The translations under genes and the position numbers were made by a program. Below the pieces are notes generated by a model. The model was not told the DNA's origin, ran no database searches, and saw only the letters and a list, made by a program, of their open reading frames with translations. Shown in pieces: positions 25,687 to 34,721 of a stretch of 64,000 nucleotides of DNA. The stretch is from contig NZ_JBHTJH010000017.1 in NCBI RefSeq assembly GCF_042675645.1, positions 1,054,001-1,118,000 on the forward strand, written 5' to 3'. The stretch is from Sungkyunkwania multivorans. GTDB lineage: Bacteria > Bacteroidota > Bacteroidia > Flavobacteriales > Flavobacteriaceae. The stretch's first letter is position 1. The number at the start of each line of letters is the position of its first letter.

Positions 25687-26961
25687 TTAGAGGTCGAATT
25701 GTTTTATCTTTCTGTATAGTGTGCGTTCTGAGATGCCCAATTCTTTGGCAGCGGCTTTTCGCTTGCCGCGATTTCGTTCTAGCGCTTTTTTGATAAGCTC
25801 TAATTCTTTGTCATGAAGCGACAAGGTCTCTTCTTCAACGATCTCCTCGGCAAAATCGTATTTGTCATCTTTTACGACCGCAGGTGGATGACTTACCACA
25901 GTTTGTACGCTGCTTTGCTCGGGAATGTGCAATACCTCCAAAGCCTCTTCTGCCGTTTCGTAACCATTGTTTCCTTCGCCATATATTTTCTCTATCAAGC
26001 CCTCATTCTCTTCTCGCACCTTCTGCATATTTCCACTTTGCATCAATTCTCTGGTCAATTTTTTAAGGTCGTTGAGGTCGCTTTTCATATCAAAGAGCAC
26101 CTTGTAGAGAATTTCTCGTTCATTACTAAAGTCACTATCCCTTTTTTTGTTCTCTATCACCGCAGGAAGATGGCTTCCAGCGTTTGGAAGATAGCCAGAC
26201 AAGGTGGCAAGGTCGATATTTCGATCCTGTTCTAAAACGGAGATCTGTTCTGCAACATTGCGCAACTGCCTAATATTGCCACTCCAGCGATATTTTAGCA
26301 ACAGCTGTACGGCATTTTCGTCCAATCGGATCGTTGGCATCTTATATTTTTGGGCAAAGTCTGACGCGAATTTTCTAAAGAGAAGGTGAATGTCTTCCTT
26401 CCGTTCTCTCAATGGTGGAAGATGTATCTCTACCGTACTGAGACGATAATAGAGATCTTCTCGAAACTTTTCCTTTTTGATGGCCTCGAACATCTCCACA
26501 TTGGTCGCTGCCACGATGCGAACATCTGTTTTTTGTACTTTGGAAGAACCTACCTTCAAGAATTCACCATTTTCTAAGACACGAAGCAAACGTACCTGCG
26601 TGGTCAGCGGCAACTCGCCTACCTCGTCCAAAAAGATGGTTCCGCCATTGGCCTCTTCAAAATAGCCACTACGAGTAGCGGTCGCGCCTGTAAAGGCTCC
26701 TTTTTCATGTCCGAAAAGCTCGGAGTCGATCGTGCCCTCGGGGATGGCGCCGCAGTTAACAGCGATAAATTTTCCATGCTTACGATGCGATAGTGAATGT
26801 ATGATCTTTGGAATACTTTCTTTACCTACCCCGCTTTCGCCCGTAACCAATACCGAAATGTCTGTAGGAGCCACTTGTATGGCCTTCTCTATGGCACGGT
26901 TGAGCTTCACATCATTACCGATGATTCCAAAACGTTGCTTTATGGCTTGAATGCTTTCCAT
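25687..26961 (-). CDS. Sigma-54 interaction domain transcription activator
   Basis: A 424-residue AAA+ activator starting at the ATG at 26961 (MESIQAIKQ); an in-frame ATG at 26979 falls inside the adjacent hairpin and is less likely. There is no N-terminal receiver or sensor domain. The AAA+ module has Walker A GESGVGKES, the sigma-54 contact loop GAFTGA, Walker B GTIFLDEVGELP and the arginine-finger region REDLYYRLSTVEI. A linker follows and the C-terminal Fis-type helix-turn-helix (RKAAAKELGISERTLYRKI). Lacking a sensor, it is probably controlled by its own level or by a partner. A 19-bp hairpin lies directly upstream of its start. Confidence 0.93.
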   Translation of the reverse strand: MESIQAIKQRFGIIGNDVKLNRAIEKAIQVAPTDISVLVTGESGVGKESIPKIIHSLSHRKHGKFIAVNCGAIPEGTIDSELFGHEKGAFTGATATRSGYFEEANGGTIFLDEVGELPLTTQVRLLRVLENGEFLKVGSSKVQKTDVRIVAATNVEMFEAIKKEKFREDLYYRLSTVEIHLPPLRERKEDIHLLFRKFASDFAQKYKMPTIRLDENAVQLLLKYRWSGNIRQLRNVAEQISVLEQDRNIDLATLSGYLPNAGSHLPAVIENKKRDSDFSNEREILYKVLFDMKSDLNDLKKLTRELMQSGNMQKVREENEGLIEKIYGEGNNGYETAEEALEVLHIPEQSSVQTVVSHPPAVVKDDKYDFAEEIVEEETLSLHDKELELIKKALERNRGKRKAAAKELGISERTLYRKIKQFDL

Positions 26962-26977
26962 GTTTCTTTTTCTTGTC

Positions 26978-27019
26978 ATTCCTGCGAACCTGTCTGTCGG
27001 CAGACAGGTTCGCAGGAAT
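26978..27019. repeat. Perfect 19-bp inverted repeat between miaB and the sigma-54 activator
   Basis: ATTCCTGCGAACCTGTCTG, a four-base loop (TCGG) and the exact complement. The loop and stem make an unusually stable hairpin; the outer ends (GTCATTCC...GGAAT) match the other REP-like units of the window. No T tract follows on the minus strand, so it is not a standard terminator. It lies 17 bases before the activator ATG and a smaller repeat (ATTCCG/CGGAAT, 27039-27059) sits next to it. Confidence 0.75.
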
Positions 27020-27072
27020 TTATTGTTTGCTGATTTGGATTCCGCATCTGGTACGGAATAACAACATACATG

Positions 27073-28518
27073 CTAATTGTTATCTGAATACCCTACTGCC
27101 TCTCCAATAAGTGTGGCCGCAGTACAGTCGTTGATCTTTACATTGACAAATTCTCCTACCTTATAATTCTCCTTTGGAAAAACGACCACGGTGTTCTGAG
27201 TGTTTCTTCCCATCCAATGTTCGTCAGATTTCTTGGAGTGACCTTCGATCAAGACCTCCTCGACGTTTCCAAGATGTTGCTGCGTTCTATAAAGTCCGTG
27301 CTTTTGCTGTAAGTTAATGATCTCTGTGAGCCTTCTTTTCTTGACTTCTTCTGGAATGTCATCTTCCATCTTTCGTTCGGCCAAAGTTCCAGGTCGCTCA
27401 GAATAGGCAAACATAAATCCAAAATCGTATTTTACATACTCCATCAAAGAGAGCGTATCTTGATGGTCCTCCTCGGTCTCTGTGGGGAAACCAGTGATCA
27501 TATCCTGAGAAATTGCACATTCTGGAAGTATCTCGCGAATGTTGTCTATCAATTCAAAATACTCTTCTCGAGTATGCAGGCGATTCATTTTCTTTAGAAT
27601 TCGATCGCTTCCGCTTTGTACTGGTAAGTGAATGTATTTGCAGATATTTCGATACGCAGCCATCGTTTCTATGACGTCCAATGTCATGTCTTGCGGGTTC
27701 GATGTCGAGAATCGAATGCGCATTTTAGGTTGGGCTTCTGCAACCATACTTAGCAATTTTGCGAAGTTTACCGCGGTGGCCTTTTGCATTTCCGACGCCT
27801 TTTCAAAATCCTTTTTCAATCCGCCGCCATACCATAAATAACTGTCTACATTTTGCCCGAGCAAGGTTACTTCTTTAAATCCACGGTCCCAGAGGTCGTT
27901 CACTTCTTCGATGATCGATTGTGGGTCTCTGCTACGCTCGCGTCCTCTAGTAAATGGAACGACACAAAAGGTGCACATGTTGTCGCATCCTCGGGTGATA
28001 GAAACAAAAGCGGTGACGCCATTGCTGTTCAATCGTACTGGGGCAACATCTCCATAGGTCTCTTCCTTGGATAGTATAACATTTACTGCATTGCGACCCT
28101 CGTCGATCTCTTGTACCAAATTTGGAAGGTCCTTGTAAGCATCTGGTCCTACGACCATATCAACGATCTTTTCTTCTTCTAGGAATTTGTTTTTTAGGCG
28201 TTCCGCCATACAGCCCAAAACACCGACTTTCATCCTAGGATTGATGCGCTTTACAGCATTGAATTTCTCTAAACGCTTGCGTACGGTTTGCTCGGCCTTT
28301 TCGCGGATAGAACAAGTATTTACCAAGACCAGGTCTGCTTCTTCTAGTTGTTGGGTAGTGTTAAAGCCCTCTTTGGCAAGGATCGAGGCAACGATCTCGC
28401 TGTCCGAAAAGTTCATCTGGCAACCATAACTCTCGATGTAAAGCTTACGGCCATTGTCTTTCTTATGCTGAGTGATCAGGGTTTCGCCCTGTTTGTTTTC
28501 ATCAATTACCTTCTCCAT
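27073..28518 (-). CDS. miaB: tRNA-2-methylthio-N6-dimethylallyladenosine synthase MiaB
   Basis: A 481-residue radical-SAM methylthiotransferase acting on i6A37 of tRNAs. Domains: N-terminal UPF0004 cluster-binding domain (YIESYGCQMNFSDSE; conserved cysteines also in VNTCSIR and GCMAER), central radical SAM domain with the CxxxCxxC motif in GCDNMCTFCVVPFTRGRERS, and a C-terminal TRAM domain (VEEVLIEGHSKKSDEHWMGR). The length is typical. Its promoter has a perfect TATCTTTG box and an upstream TGACATATTGTCA palindrome. Confidence 0.98.
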   Translation of the reverse strand: MEKVIDENKQGETLITQHKKDNGRKLYIESYGCQMNFSDSEIVASILAKEGFNTTQQLEEADLVLVNTCSIREKAEQTVRKRLEKFNAVKRINPRMKVGVLGCMAERLKNKFLEEEKIVDMVVGPDAYKDLPNLVQEIDEGRNAVNVILSKEETYGDVAPVRLNSNGVTAFVSITRGCDNMCTFCVVPFTRGRERSRDPQSIIEEVNDLWDRGFKEVTLLGQNVDSYLWYGGGLKKDFEKASEMQKATAVNFAKLLSMVAEAQPKMRIRFSTSNPQDMTLDVIETMAAYRNICKYIHLPVQSGSDRILKKMNRLHTREEYFELIDNIREILPECAISQDMITGFPTETEEDHQDTLSLMEYVKYDFGFMFAYSERPGTLAERKMEDDIPEEVKKRRLTEIINLQQKHGLYRTQQHLGNVEEVLIEGHSKKSDEHWMGRNTQNTVVVFPKENYKVGEFVNVKINDCTAATLIGEAVGYSDNN

Positions 28519-28557
28519 GCGCTCTTTGTGAATGAAACTGCTTAATCAATTAGGGTG

Positions 28558-28565
28558 CAAAGATA
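28558..28565 (-). promoter_or_regulatory. -7 box (TATCTTTG) of miaB
   Basis: A perfect TAnnTTTG match on the minus strand, about 40 bases before the miaB ATG. A 13-base palindrome lies 19 bases further upstream. Confidence 0.6.
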
Positions 28566-28583
28566 GTTTTTTTAGTGTATATG

Positions 28584-28596
28584 TGACATATTGTCA
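28584..28596. promoter_or_regulatory. TGACATATTGTCA palindrome upstream of miaB
   Basis: A perfect dyad (TGACA-TAT-TGTCA), centred 25 bases upstream of the edge of the miaB -7 box, i.e. around -37. A near-identical element lies at almost the same distance (24 bases) upstream of the groES -7 box. It probably binds a shared regulator or replaces the -33 element. Confidence 0.5.
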
Positions 28597-28666
28597 GTAT
28601 TATTTTAACGCAACCTTTAGTGGGCCGGATCATCTAACTTTTATAACAAACCAAACCAATAAACTG

Positions 28667-29893
28667 ATGAAAGCGATCAAAGTATTTCTATTTTGTGTTA
28701 CCGCCATATTTCTTTACAGCTGTGATAATGGCGACTACGAGATGGTGACCATAGCAACCCCGATCACTCAATCTTTGGAAGATTTTAGAGCATCGGTCCA
28801 AATGATGGACGCGCAGTCCATTCAGGAATCAGGGAAGATATATTCGTATGGGAACTATATTTTGGTGGGAGATAAGAATCGCGGTATCCACGTGATCGAT
28901 AATCAAGACCCTTCCAATCCCCAAAAAAAGAACTTTATCAAGATCCCACTTAATAACGATATGTCTGTTAAAAATAACATTCTCTATGCAGACAGTGGAA
29001 GGGACCTTGTGGTTTTTGACCTTTCAGATATCGAGCGGATCGTACAATTGGACCGAATCAACGATGTTCTAAATAATTATATAGAGTATCCGACAGTGGA
29101 CCGTTACAATTTTGAAAATTATAATTACGACCATATCATCGTTGGTTGGGATATCGAATCTCGCTTGGTCCCAAAAGAAGAGGATGACATCATGTTGTTT
29201 CAAGAAGATTTTGCAAATGCAACCGGACAAGGAGGGTCTTTGGCCAGATTTAAAATTACAGGCGATCATCTTTATGCGGTTGACAATTCTTTGTTGAATG
29301 TTTTTGATATTTCTACACTAGAATCCCCGGTCAAAGTGGGGGATCAGTATGTGACTTGGAATGCCGAAACAATATTCGAAGCGAATAATCACCTTTTTAT
29401 TGGTAGCACTACGGGTATGTTCGTTTACGATATTTCCAACGCTGCATCGCCAACCTACGTTTCGCAATTTGACCATGCCACTTTTTGCGATCCTGTCGTG
29501 GTCGATGGGGATTATGCCTATGTGACCTTGAGGGCTGGGAACGAATGTCCGGGATTGATCAACTTAGGTCCTCAATTAGAGAGTCAGTTGAATATCATCG
29601 ATATCGCTACTATTGAAACCCCCACCTTACGTGCCACATATTTTCTGGACGAGCCTTATGGTTTAGGAATAAAGGATGAGAAACTATTTATTTGTGATGG
29701 TAATTCTGGTCTGAAAGTATATGATAAGACCGATGTGGATGACTTGACGTTGATCGATCATTTTCCGAATGTAAATACATTTGATGTAATTCCTCTGGAG
29801 CATCAATTGGTAATGATAGGGAACAACGTCTTGTATCAATATAATTATGCGAACAATGGCTTGGAGTTGCTTAGCCAGTTTTCCCTCAATTAG
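28667..29893 (+). CDS. LVIVD-repeat lipoprotein
   Basis: A 408-residue exported lipoprotein starting at the ATG at 28667: signal peptide with lipobox FLYSC (Cys18). The mature part is a beta-propeller-like array of LVIVD repeats, with units such as GNYILVGDKNRGIHVIDNQD, FDLSDIERIV, LFIGSTTGMFVYDISNAASP and LFICDGNSGLKVYDKTD. Such propellers are surface or periplasmic binding scaffolds; no ligand is known. It is divergent from miaB and followed by a strong terminator, so it is a single-gene unit. Confidence 0.85.
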   Translation: MKAIKVFLFCVTAIFLYSCDNGDYEMVTIATPITQSLEDFRASVQMMDAQSIQESGKIYSYGNYILVGDKNRGIHVIDNQDPSNPQKKNFIKIPLNNDMSVKNNILYADSGRDLVVFDLSDIERIVQLDRINDVLNNYIEYPTVDRYNFENYNYDHIIVGWDIESRLVPKEEDDIMLFQEDFANATGQGGSLARFKITGDHLYAVDNSLLNVFDISTLESPVKVGDQYVTWNAETIFEANNHLFIGSTTGMFVYDISNAASPTYVSQFDHATFCDPVVVDGDYAYVTLRAGNECPGLINLGPQLESQLNIIDIATIETPTLRATYFLDEPYGLGIKDEKLFICDGNSGLKVYDKTDVDDLTLIDHFPNVNTFDVIPLEHQLVMIGNNVLYQYNYANNGLELLSQFSLN

Positions 29894-29918
29894 CAAAGGG
29901 AAATTATGACGAATTGAG

Positions 29919-29946
29919 ACCCACTCCCTTTCCGAGTGGGTTTTTT
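29919..29946 (+). terminator. Rho-independent terminator after the LVIVD lipoprotein gene
   Basis: An 8-bp GC-rich stem (ACCCACTC / GAGTGGGT) with a 7-base loop, followed by a run of six T residues. Confidence 0.85.
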
Positions 29947-30004
29947 CGTGGCAAGAAGATCAAAAAAGTGCTATATTCATCACCGAAAAACAAACCGACC
30001 CATC

Positions 30005-30778
30005 ATGAATTCAGAAACATTGGAATCAAAAATTGATGTTGCACCAAAGCTGGACTTTGGTCATATTTTTAGTGAATCCATCGAATTGTTCAAAAAGGTG
30101 TGGCTTCAAGGTGTATTGTTATTGATTTTCAGTATCATCTTGCTCATTCCGATCTTTATCATTGTTTACGCACCTTTATTGGCATTCGTCTATGCGCAAG
30201 AGTCTGGCACGATCGATTTTGAAAATGATGCCTTTGCCTCAGGAACATTATCCATCGGGTTGGTCATATTGGTGCTGGCCCTGATCATTGTCGTGTCTGT
30301 CGTGCAAACAGGTTTGATAGCGGGTTTTTATCGCATCTGTAAAGACATCGATCATGGAAAAGAGGTCAATTCTGGACATTTCTTCACGTTCTTAAAGAAA
30401 GAATACTTTGGAAAGATATTGGGACTATCACTTCTCACCTTGTTGATCTCGATTGTGGCGATGGCTCTATGCCTCATCCCTTTTATCTATGCGTTTGTTC
30501 CTTTGTCTTTCATAGTGCCAATATTTGCATTTAATCCTCAATTTCGTATTTCAGAAATCGTTACGCTTGCTTTTCGGTTGGGGAATAAATTTTGGTTGGT
30601 CGCTTTCGGATTGCTTTTTATCATTGGAGTAGGGGTTGGATTAATAAGTCAAATTACTTGTGGTCTTGGAGGTATTTTCCTTGGATGTTTTGGATATCTC
30701 CCCACCTATGTTATTTACAAGCAGGTATGTGGTTTTGAGGACGAAAGTGAGATCGATCAGATCGGAGAGTCTTTTTGA
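30005..30778 (+). CDS. Polytopic membrane protein of unknown function
   Basis: A 257-residue protein starting at the ATG at 30005 (the frame extends upstream through the terminator, which cannot be coding). A short cytosolic N-terminus is followed by about five to six hydrophobic segments, with a central charged loop CKDIDHGKEVNSGHFFTFLK. The layout is like the membrane domain of glycerophosphodiester phosphodiesterase-type proteins of Bacteroidota, but there is no enzyme domain. No neighbour gives a functional hint. Confidence 0.7.
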   Translation: MNSETLESKIDVAPKLDFGHIFSESIELFKKVWLQGVLLLIFSIILLIPIFIIVYAPLLAFVYAQESGTIDFENDAFASGTLSIGLVILVLALIIVVSVVQTGLIAGFYRICKDIDHGKEVNSGHFFTFLKKEYFGKILGLSLLTLLISIVAMALCLIPFIYAFVPLSFIVPIFAFNPQFRISEIVTLAFRLGNKFWLVAFGLLFIIGVGVGLISQITCGLGGIFLGCFGYLPTYVIYKQVCGFEDESEIDQIGESF

Positions 30779-30874
30779 CTTGCTACTGGTTTTAATGGGC
30801 TATAAAATGACTTGAAGACCTGTCGTTTCTCTTAGCATTATGGCATTTGTTAATTTCAAATTAAAAATTCTGCA

Positions 30875-30882
30875 TACTTTTG
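30875..30882 (+). promoter_or_regulatory. -7 box (TACTTTTG) of topA
   Basis: A perfect TAnnTTTG match 19 bases before the topA ATG; likely promoter for topA and the gene that follows. Confidence 0.65.
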
Positions 30883-30901
30883 TACCTCAAAAAACTGCTT
30901 T

Positions 30902-33394
30902 ATGGCAAAGAATTTAGTGATTGTGGAGTCGCCGGCTAAGGCAAAGACTATTGAGAAATTTCTTGGAAAAGATTTCAAGGTAGCATCTAGTTTTGGCCAT
31001 ATTGCAGACTTACCTTCCAAAGAGTTGGGAGTGAATGTCGATGGGGACTTCAAGCCGAAATATATCGTTTCGAGCGATAAAAAGGCGGTAGTGAAAAAAC
31101 TAAAGGATCTTGCCAAGGATGCAGAAATGGTCTGGTTAGCAAGTGATGAGGACCGAGAAGGAGAGGCCATCGCATGGCATTTGGCCGAAACGCTGAAATT
31201 AGACAAGGAACGTACCAAGAGGATCGTTTTCCACGAAATTACCAAGTCGGCCATTCAAAAGGCGATCGAAAATCCTAGGGGTATCGATTACAATTTGGTG
31301 AATGCCCAGCAAGCCCGTCGGGTTTTGGATCGATTGGTAGGATATGAGCTTTCCCCTGTTTTATGGAGAAAGGTGAAAGGAGGACTTTCAGCTGGACGTG
31401 TTCAGTCGGTTTCGGTTCGTTTGATAGTTGAGCGCGAGCGAGAGATCCAAGATTTTACGCCAGTTGCTGCTTATAAGGTAGCGGCAGAATTCGCCAATGT
31501 TGATGGCAAGGTATTTAAGGCTTCTTTAGGGAAAACCTTTTCCTCAAAGGAAGAGGCCCAAACATTTCTCGAAAAAAATATCGGAGCAGCTTTTGAAGTT
31601 GCGGATCTAACGAAAAAACCTGCAAAAAAATCACCTGCAGCTCCCTTTACCACCTCTACCTTACAGCAGGAAGCTTCGAGAAAGTTATATTATAATGTAA
31701 GTCGTACCATGATGCTAGCGCAACGTTTGTACGAAGCGGGTCTTATAACCTATATGCGTACCGACAGCGTTAATCTTTCTGAGGAGGCAAAGAACGCGGC
31801 CAAGGCGGTAATTGTTGATGCCTACGGGCAAGCCTACAGCAAACCGAGAAATTTCAGCAACAAAAGCAAGGGTGCCCAAGAAGCGCACGAAGCGATTCGA
31901 CCAACAGACATGTCTCGCCAAACCGTTGCTGTAGAACGAGATCAAGCACGTCTATATGAAATGATCTGGAAGCGGACGATTGCGTCGCAGATGAGCGAGG
32001 CACAATTAGAGAAAACGACCGTGAAGATCAATGCTTCGAAACATGATGAGCAATTTACTGCGAATGGCGAAGTGTTAAAATTCGAAGGCTTCCTTAAAGT
32101 GTATCTAGAAGGAACGGACGACGAAGAAGAGGAGCAAGAAGGAATGCTGCCCGCTCTAAAGGTCGGTGAGGCCTTGACCAACAATTTTATCACTGCAACG
32201 GAACGTTTTACTCGACCTCCGTATCGCTATACAGAAGCTTCATTGGTGAAGAAATTGGAAGAACTTGGCATTGGCAGACCTTCCACCTATGCGCCAACAA
32301 TCTCGACTATTCAGAATAGAGGCTATGTTGAAAAAGGTGTTATCGAAGGTGTGGAGCGAAAATATACACAACTTATCTTAGAAGAAGGTGGTGTCGTGGA
32401 CAAGACACTTTCAGAAAAGATAGGTTCTGATAAAGGGAAATTGGTGCCGACAGATATTGGGATGATCGTCAACGATTTCCTTGTGAGTAACTTTGAGAAC
32501 ATTCTCGATTATAATTTCACTGCTAAAGTAGAGCAGGATTTCGATGAGATCGCCTCGGGAGAAGAGGACTGGACCAAAATGATGAAGGACTTCTATAAGA
32601 AGTTTCATCCGCAGGTCGAAGATGTGCAGGAAAATGCCGATCGAGAAACAGGCGAACGTATTCTTGGAACAGATAGCGCAACCGGTAAACAGGTAAGTGT
32701 ACGTCTCGGCAAGTTTGGACCAATGGTGCAGTTGGGCACTGTAGATGATGAGGAAAAACCGCAGTTCGCAAGCTTAGGCCCAGAACAGCAATTAAATACG
32801 ATCACCTTTGAGGAGGCGATGGACCTTTTTAAACTTCCAAAAGCACTCGGCACATACGAAGGGCAAGCCGTGGAAGTAAACAATGGGCGGTTTGGGCCTT
32901 ACGTGAAATTCGGTAAAAGTTTTGTGTCCCTACCAAAAGGAGTAGACCCGTTAAGTGTAGAAATGGACCAGGCTGTCGAATTGATCAAAGAGAAGCAAAA
33001 GGCCGATGCCCCAATAGCGAGCTATAAAAATATGGACGTCACCAAGGGAAAGGGAAGATTCGGGCCATTTATTAAATGGAACGGAATGTTCATCAACGTG
33101 AATAAAAAATACGATTTTGACAACCTTTCTCAAAGTGATATAGAATCCCTCATCGAAGATAAACTTCAGAAAGAGCGTGAGAAACTTATCCATCATTGGG
33201 AAGACGAAGGCATTAGAGTGGAAAAGGCGCGTTGGGGGAGGTCCGTGATCATCAAAGGAAAGACCAAAGTGGAGCTAGGGAAGGATGTGGACGCTACCAA
33301 GATCACTTTGGATAAGGCAAAAGAGTACTTGGAAGCAAAAGCTCCAAAGAAAAAGACAACAGAGAAAAAGAAAACTTCAGCAAAAAAGAAATAG
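30902..33394 (+). CDS. topA: DNA topoisomerase I
   Basis: An 830-residue type IA topoisomerase that relaxes negative supercoils. Seen: Toprim start KNLVIVESPAKAKTIEKFLG, Toprim acidic cluster ASDEDREGEAIAWHLAE, NAQQARRVLDRLVGYELSP, the active-site tyrosine in EAGLITYMRTDSVNLS and the GIGRPSTYAPTISTIQNRGY segment. The C-terminus has repeats of the topoisomerase C-terminal-repeat type (NNGRFGPYVKFGKS, KGRFGPFIKWNG) instead of zinc ribbons and a Lys-rich tail. It precedes the ureohydrolase-like gene by 8 bases, an arrangement conserved ahead of gldK in flavobacteria as I recall. Confidence 0.98.
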   Translation: MAKNLVIVESPAKAKTIEKFLGKDFKVASSFGHIADLPSKELGVNVDGDFKPKYIVSSDKKAVVKKLKDLAKDAEMVWLASDEDREGEAIAWHLAETLKLDKERTKRIVFHEITKSAIQKAIENPRGIDYNLVNAQQARRVLDRLVGYELSPVLWRKVKGGLSAGRVQSVSVRLIVEREREIQDFTPVAAYKVAAEFANVDGKVFKASLGKTFSSKEEAQTFLEKNIGAAFEVADLTKKPAKKSPAAPFTTSTLQQEASRKLYYNVSRTMMLAQRLYEAGLITYMRTDSVNLSEEAKNAAKAVIVDAYGQAYSKPRNFSNKSKGAQEAHEAIRPTDMSRQTVAVERDQARLYEMIWKRTIASQMSEAQLEKTTVKINASKHDEQFTANGEVLKFEGFLKVYLEGTDDEEEEQEGMLPALKVGEALTNNFITATERFTRPPYRYTEASLVKKLEELGIGRPSTYAPTISTIQNRGYVEKGVIEGVERKYTQLILEEGGVVDKTLSEKIGSDKGKLVPTDIGMIVNDFLVSNFENILDYNFTAKVEQDFDEIASGEEDWTKMMKDFYKKFHPQVEDVQENADRETGERILGTDSATGKQVSVRLGKFGPMVQLGTVDDEEKPQFASLGPEQQLNTITFEEAMDLFKLPKALGTYEGQAVEVNNGRFGPYVKFGKSFVSLPKGVDPLSVEMDQAVELIKEKQKADAPIASYKNMDVTKGKGRFGPFIKWNGMFINVNKKYDFDNLSQSDIESLIEDKLQKEREKLIHHWEDEGIRVEKARWGRSVIIKGKTKVELGKDVDATKITLDKAKEYLEAKAPKKKTTEKKKTSAKKK

Positions 33395-33402
33395 GCTAGA
33401 TA

Positions 33403-34560
33403 ATGGACTTCGATTTTCTTTCCCCCGTAGACGATGTTCTCATAGCCCACAATAATCTGTTGCCAAGGCAATCCTTTGGGAGAAATATTGCGATACACAC
33501 CACCAAGTCGGGTATGCCTGAGCTTACAGGCGTAAAACTTGCCATTGTAGGAGTGAGCGAATATAGGAATGCCGGGATTCAATTTAAAAAACCTGCAGAC
33601 CTAACTGCCATTAGATACCAATTATATCGACTGTTTAACGGAAACTGGAACTTTAAGATAGCAGACCTGGGTAATATCTCCAATGGTGCTGAAGTAGAGG
33701 ACAGTTACTTCGCTGTAAAGGAAATGGTCACAGCACTTCTTAAGAAGAAAGTGACACCAATAATAATAGGAGGCAGTCAAGATATTACCTATGCCATGTA
33801 TAGGGCCTATGATTCTATGGAGCAATTGGTGAACATTGTATCCGTTGATAACCGCTTTGACTTTGGGAACTCCGAAGAGTTGATATCTTCTCAATCTTAT
33901 ATGAGTAGGATCATTATTGAAAAGCCAAATAGATTGTATAATTTTTGCAACATCGGTTTTCAGACCTTTTATAATGCTCAAGAAGAGATCGACCTTATGG
34001 ACAATCTTTTTTTCGAAGCCCATCGGTTGGGGGAAGTGGTCGATGATATCACCGTGGTCGAACCCTCTTTGAGAGATGCCGATCTGGTGAGCTTGGATAT
34101 GTCGGTGGTCAAAGCTTCTGATGTCGCCAATGCCGAGGGGCATTCGCCCAACGGGCTTTCTGGAATGGATATGTGTGCCATTGCGCGGTATGCGGGTATA
34201 AGCGACAGAGTTTCATCTTTTGGAATATTTGACATACAACAGAGCGAGCAATTCGCGAGCTTGGTGTCGCAAATGATATGGTATTTCATCGAAGGTGTGA
34301 ATTATCGTTTTGGAGAATATCCATTTGGTTCAAAAAAGAACTTTATCAAATATACGGTCTTGGTTGAAGACGAGGCACTTGTGTTTTTTAAGAGCCCTGT
34401 AAGTCATCGTTGGTGGGTAGAAGTGCCAATTATTTCAACTTTAGATAATAATTTAAAAAGGACTGCGTTATTACCATGCACGCATCAAGATTATTTGGAT
34501 GCTTGTAACCAGAAAATTCCTGAAAGATGGTGGAAAGCCTACAGGAAAACCATTAATTGA
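33403..34560 (+). CDS. Arginase/formimidoylglutamase-fold protein with degenerate metal site
   Basis: A 385-residue ureohydrolase-fold protein, commonly annotated as formimidoylglutamase. The three metal-binding motifs of active ureohydrolases are altered. GGDHS is GGSQD (residues 123-127), DAHxD is DNRFD (149-153) and the third motif SxDxDxxDP reads SLDMSVVKASD (230-240). Most Mn-ligand positions are therefore lost, so catalysis is unlikely. It lies between topA and gldK, suggesting a structural or binding role linked to gliding/type IX secretion or simply operon ancestry; that link is inference. Confidence 0.8.
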   Translation: MDFDFLSPVDDVLIAHNNLLPRQSFGRNIAIHTTKSGMPELTGVKLAIVGVSEYRNAGIQFKKPADLTAIRYQLYRLFNGNWNFKIADLGNISNGAEVEDSYFAVKEMVTALLKKKVTPIIIGGSQDITYAMYRAYDSMEQLVNIVSVDNRFDFGNSEELISSQSYMSRIIIEKPNRLYNFCNIGFQTFYNAQEEIDLMDNLFFEAHRLGEVVDDITVVEPSLRDADLVSLDMSVVKASDVANAEGHSPNGLSGMDMCAIARYAGISDRVSSFGIFDIQQSEQFASLVSQMIWYFIEGVNYRFGEYPFGSKKNFIKYTVLVEDEALVFFKSPVSHRWWVEVPIISTLDNNLKRTALLPCTHQDYLDACNQKIPERWWKAYRKTIN

Positions 34561-34721
34561 GTTGGTGGAAAAACAAAAAGAATCGTGCAGTTTATCGACT
34601 ATCCATCTGATACTGCGTGATTCAGATAAGAAGTAATTTGAAAAAAAAATTGTTTTTTTAAAAATAAATGGATAGGTTTACGACCTCAAATTTTATAAGT
34701 GCATATTTAACCTCAATTTCT

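Noticed and set aside
29936..30004. N-terminal extension of the membrane protein at 30005-30778
   Set aside because: The stretch covers the terminator hairpin of the previous gene and yields unlikely sequence.
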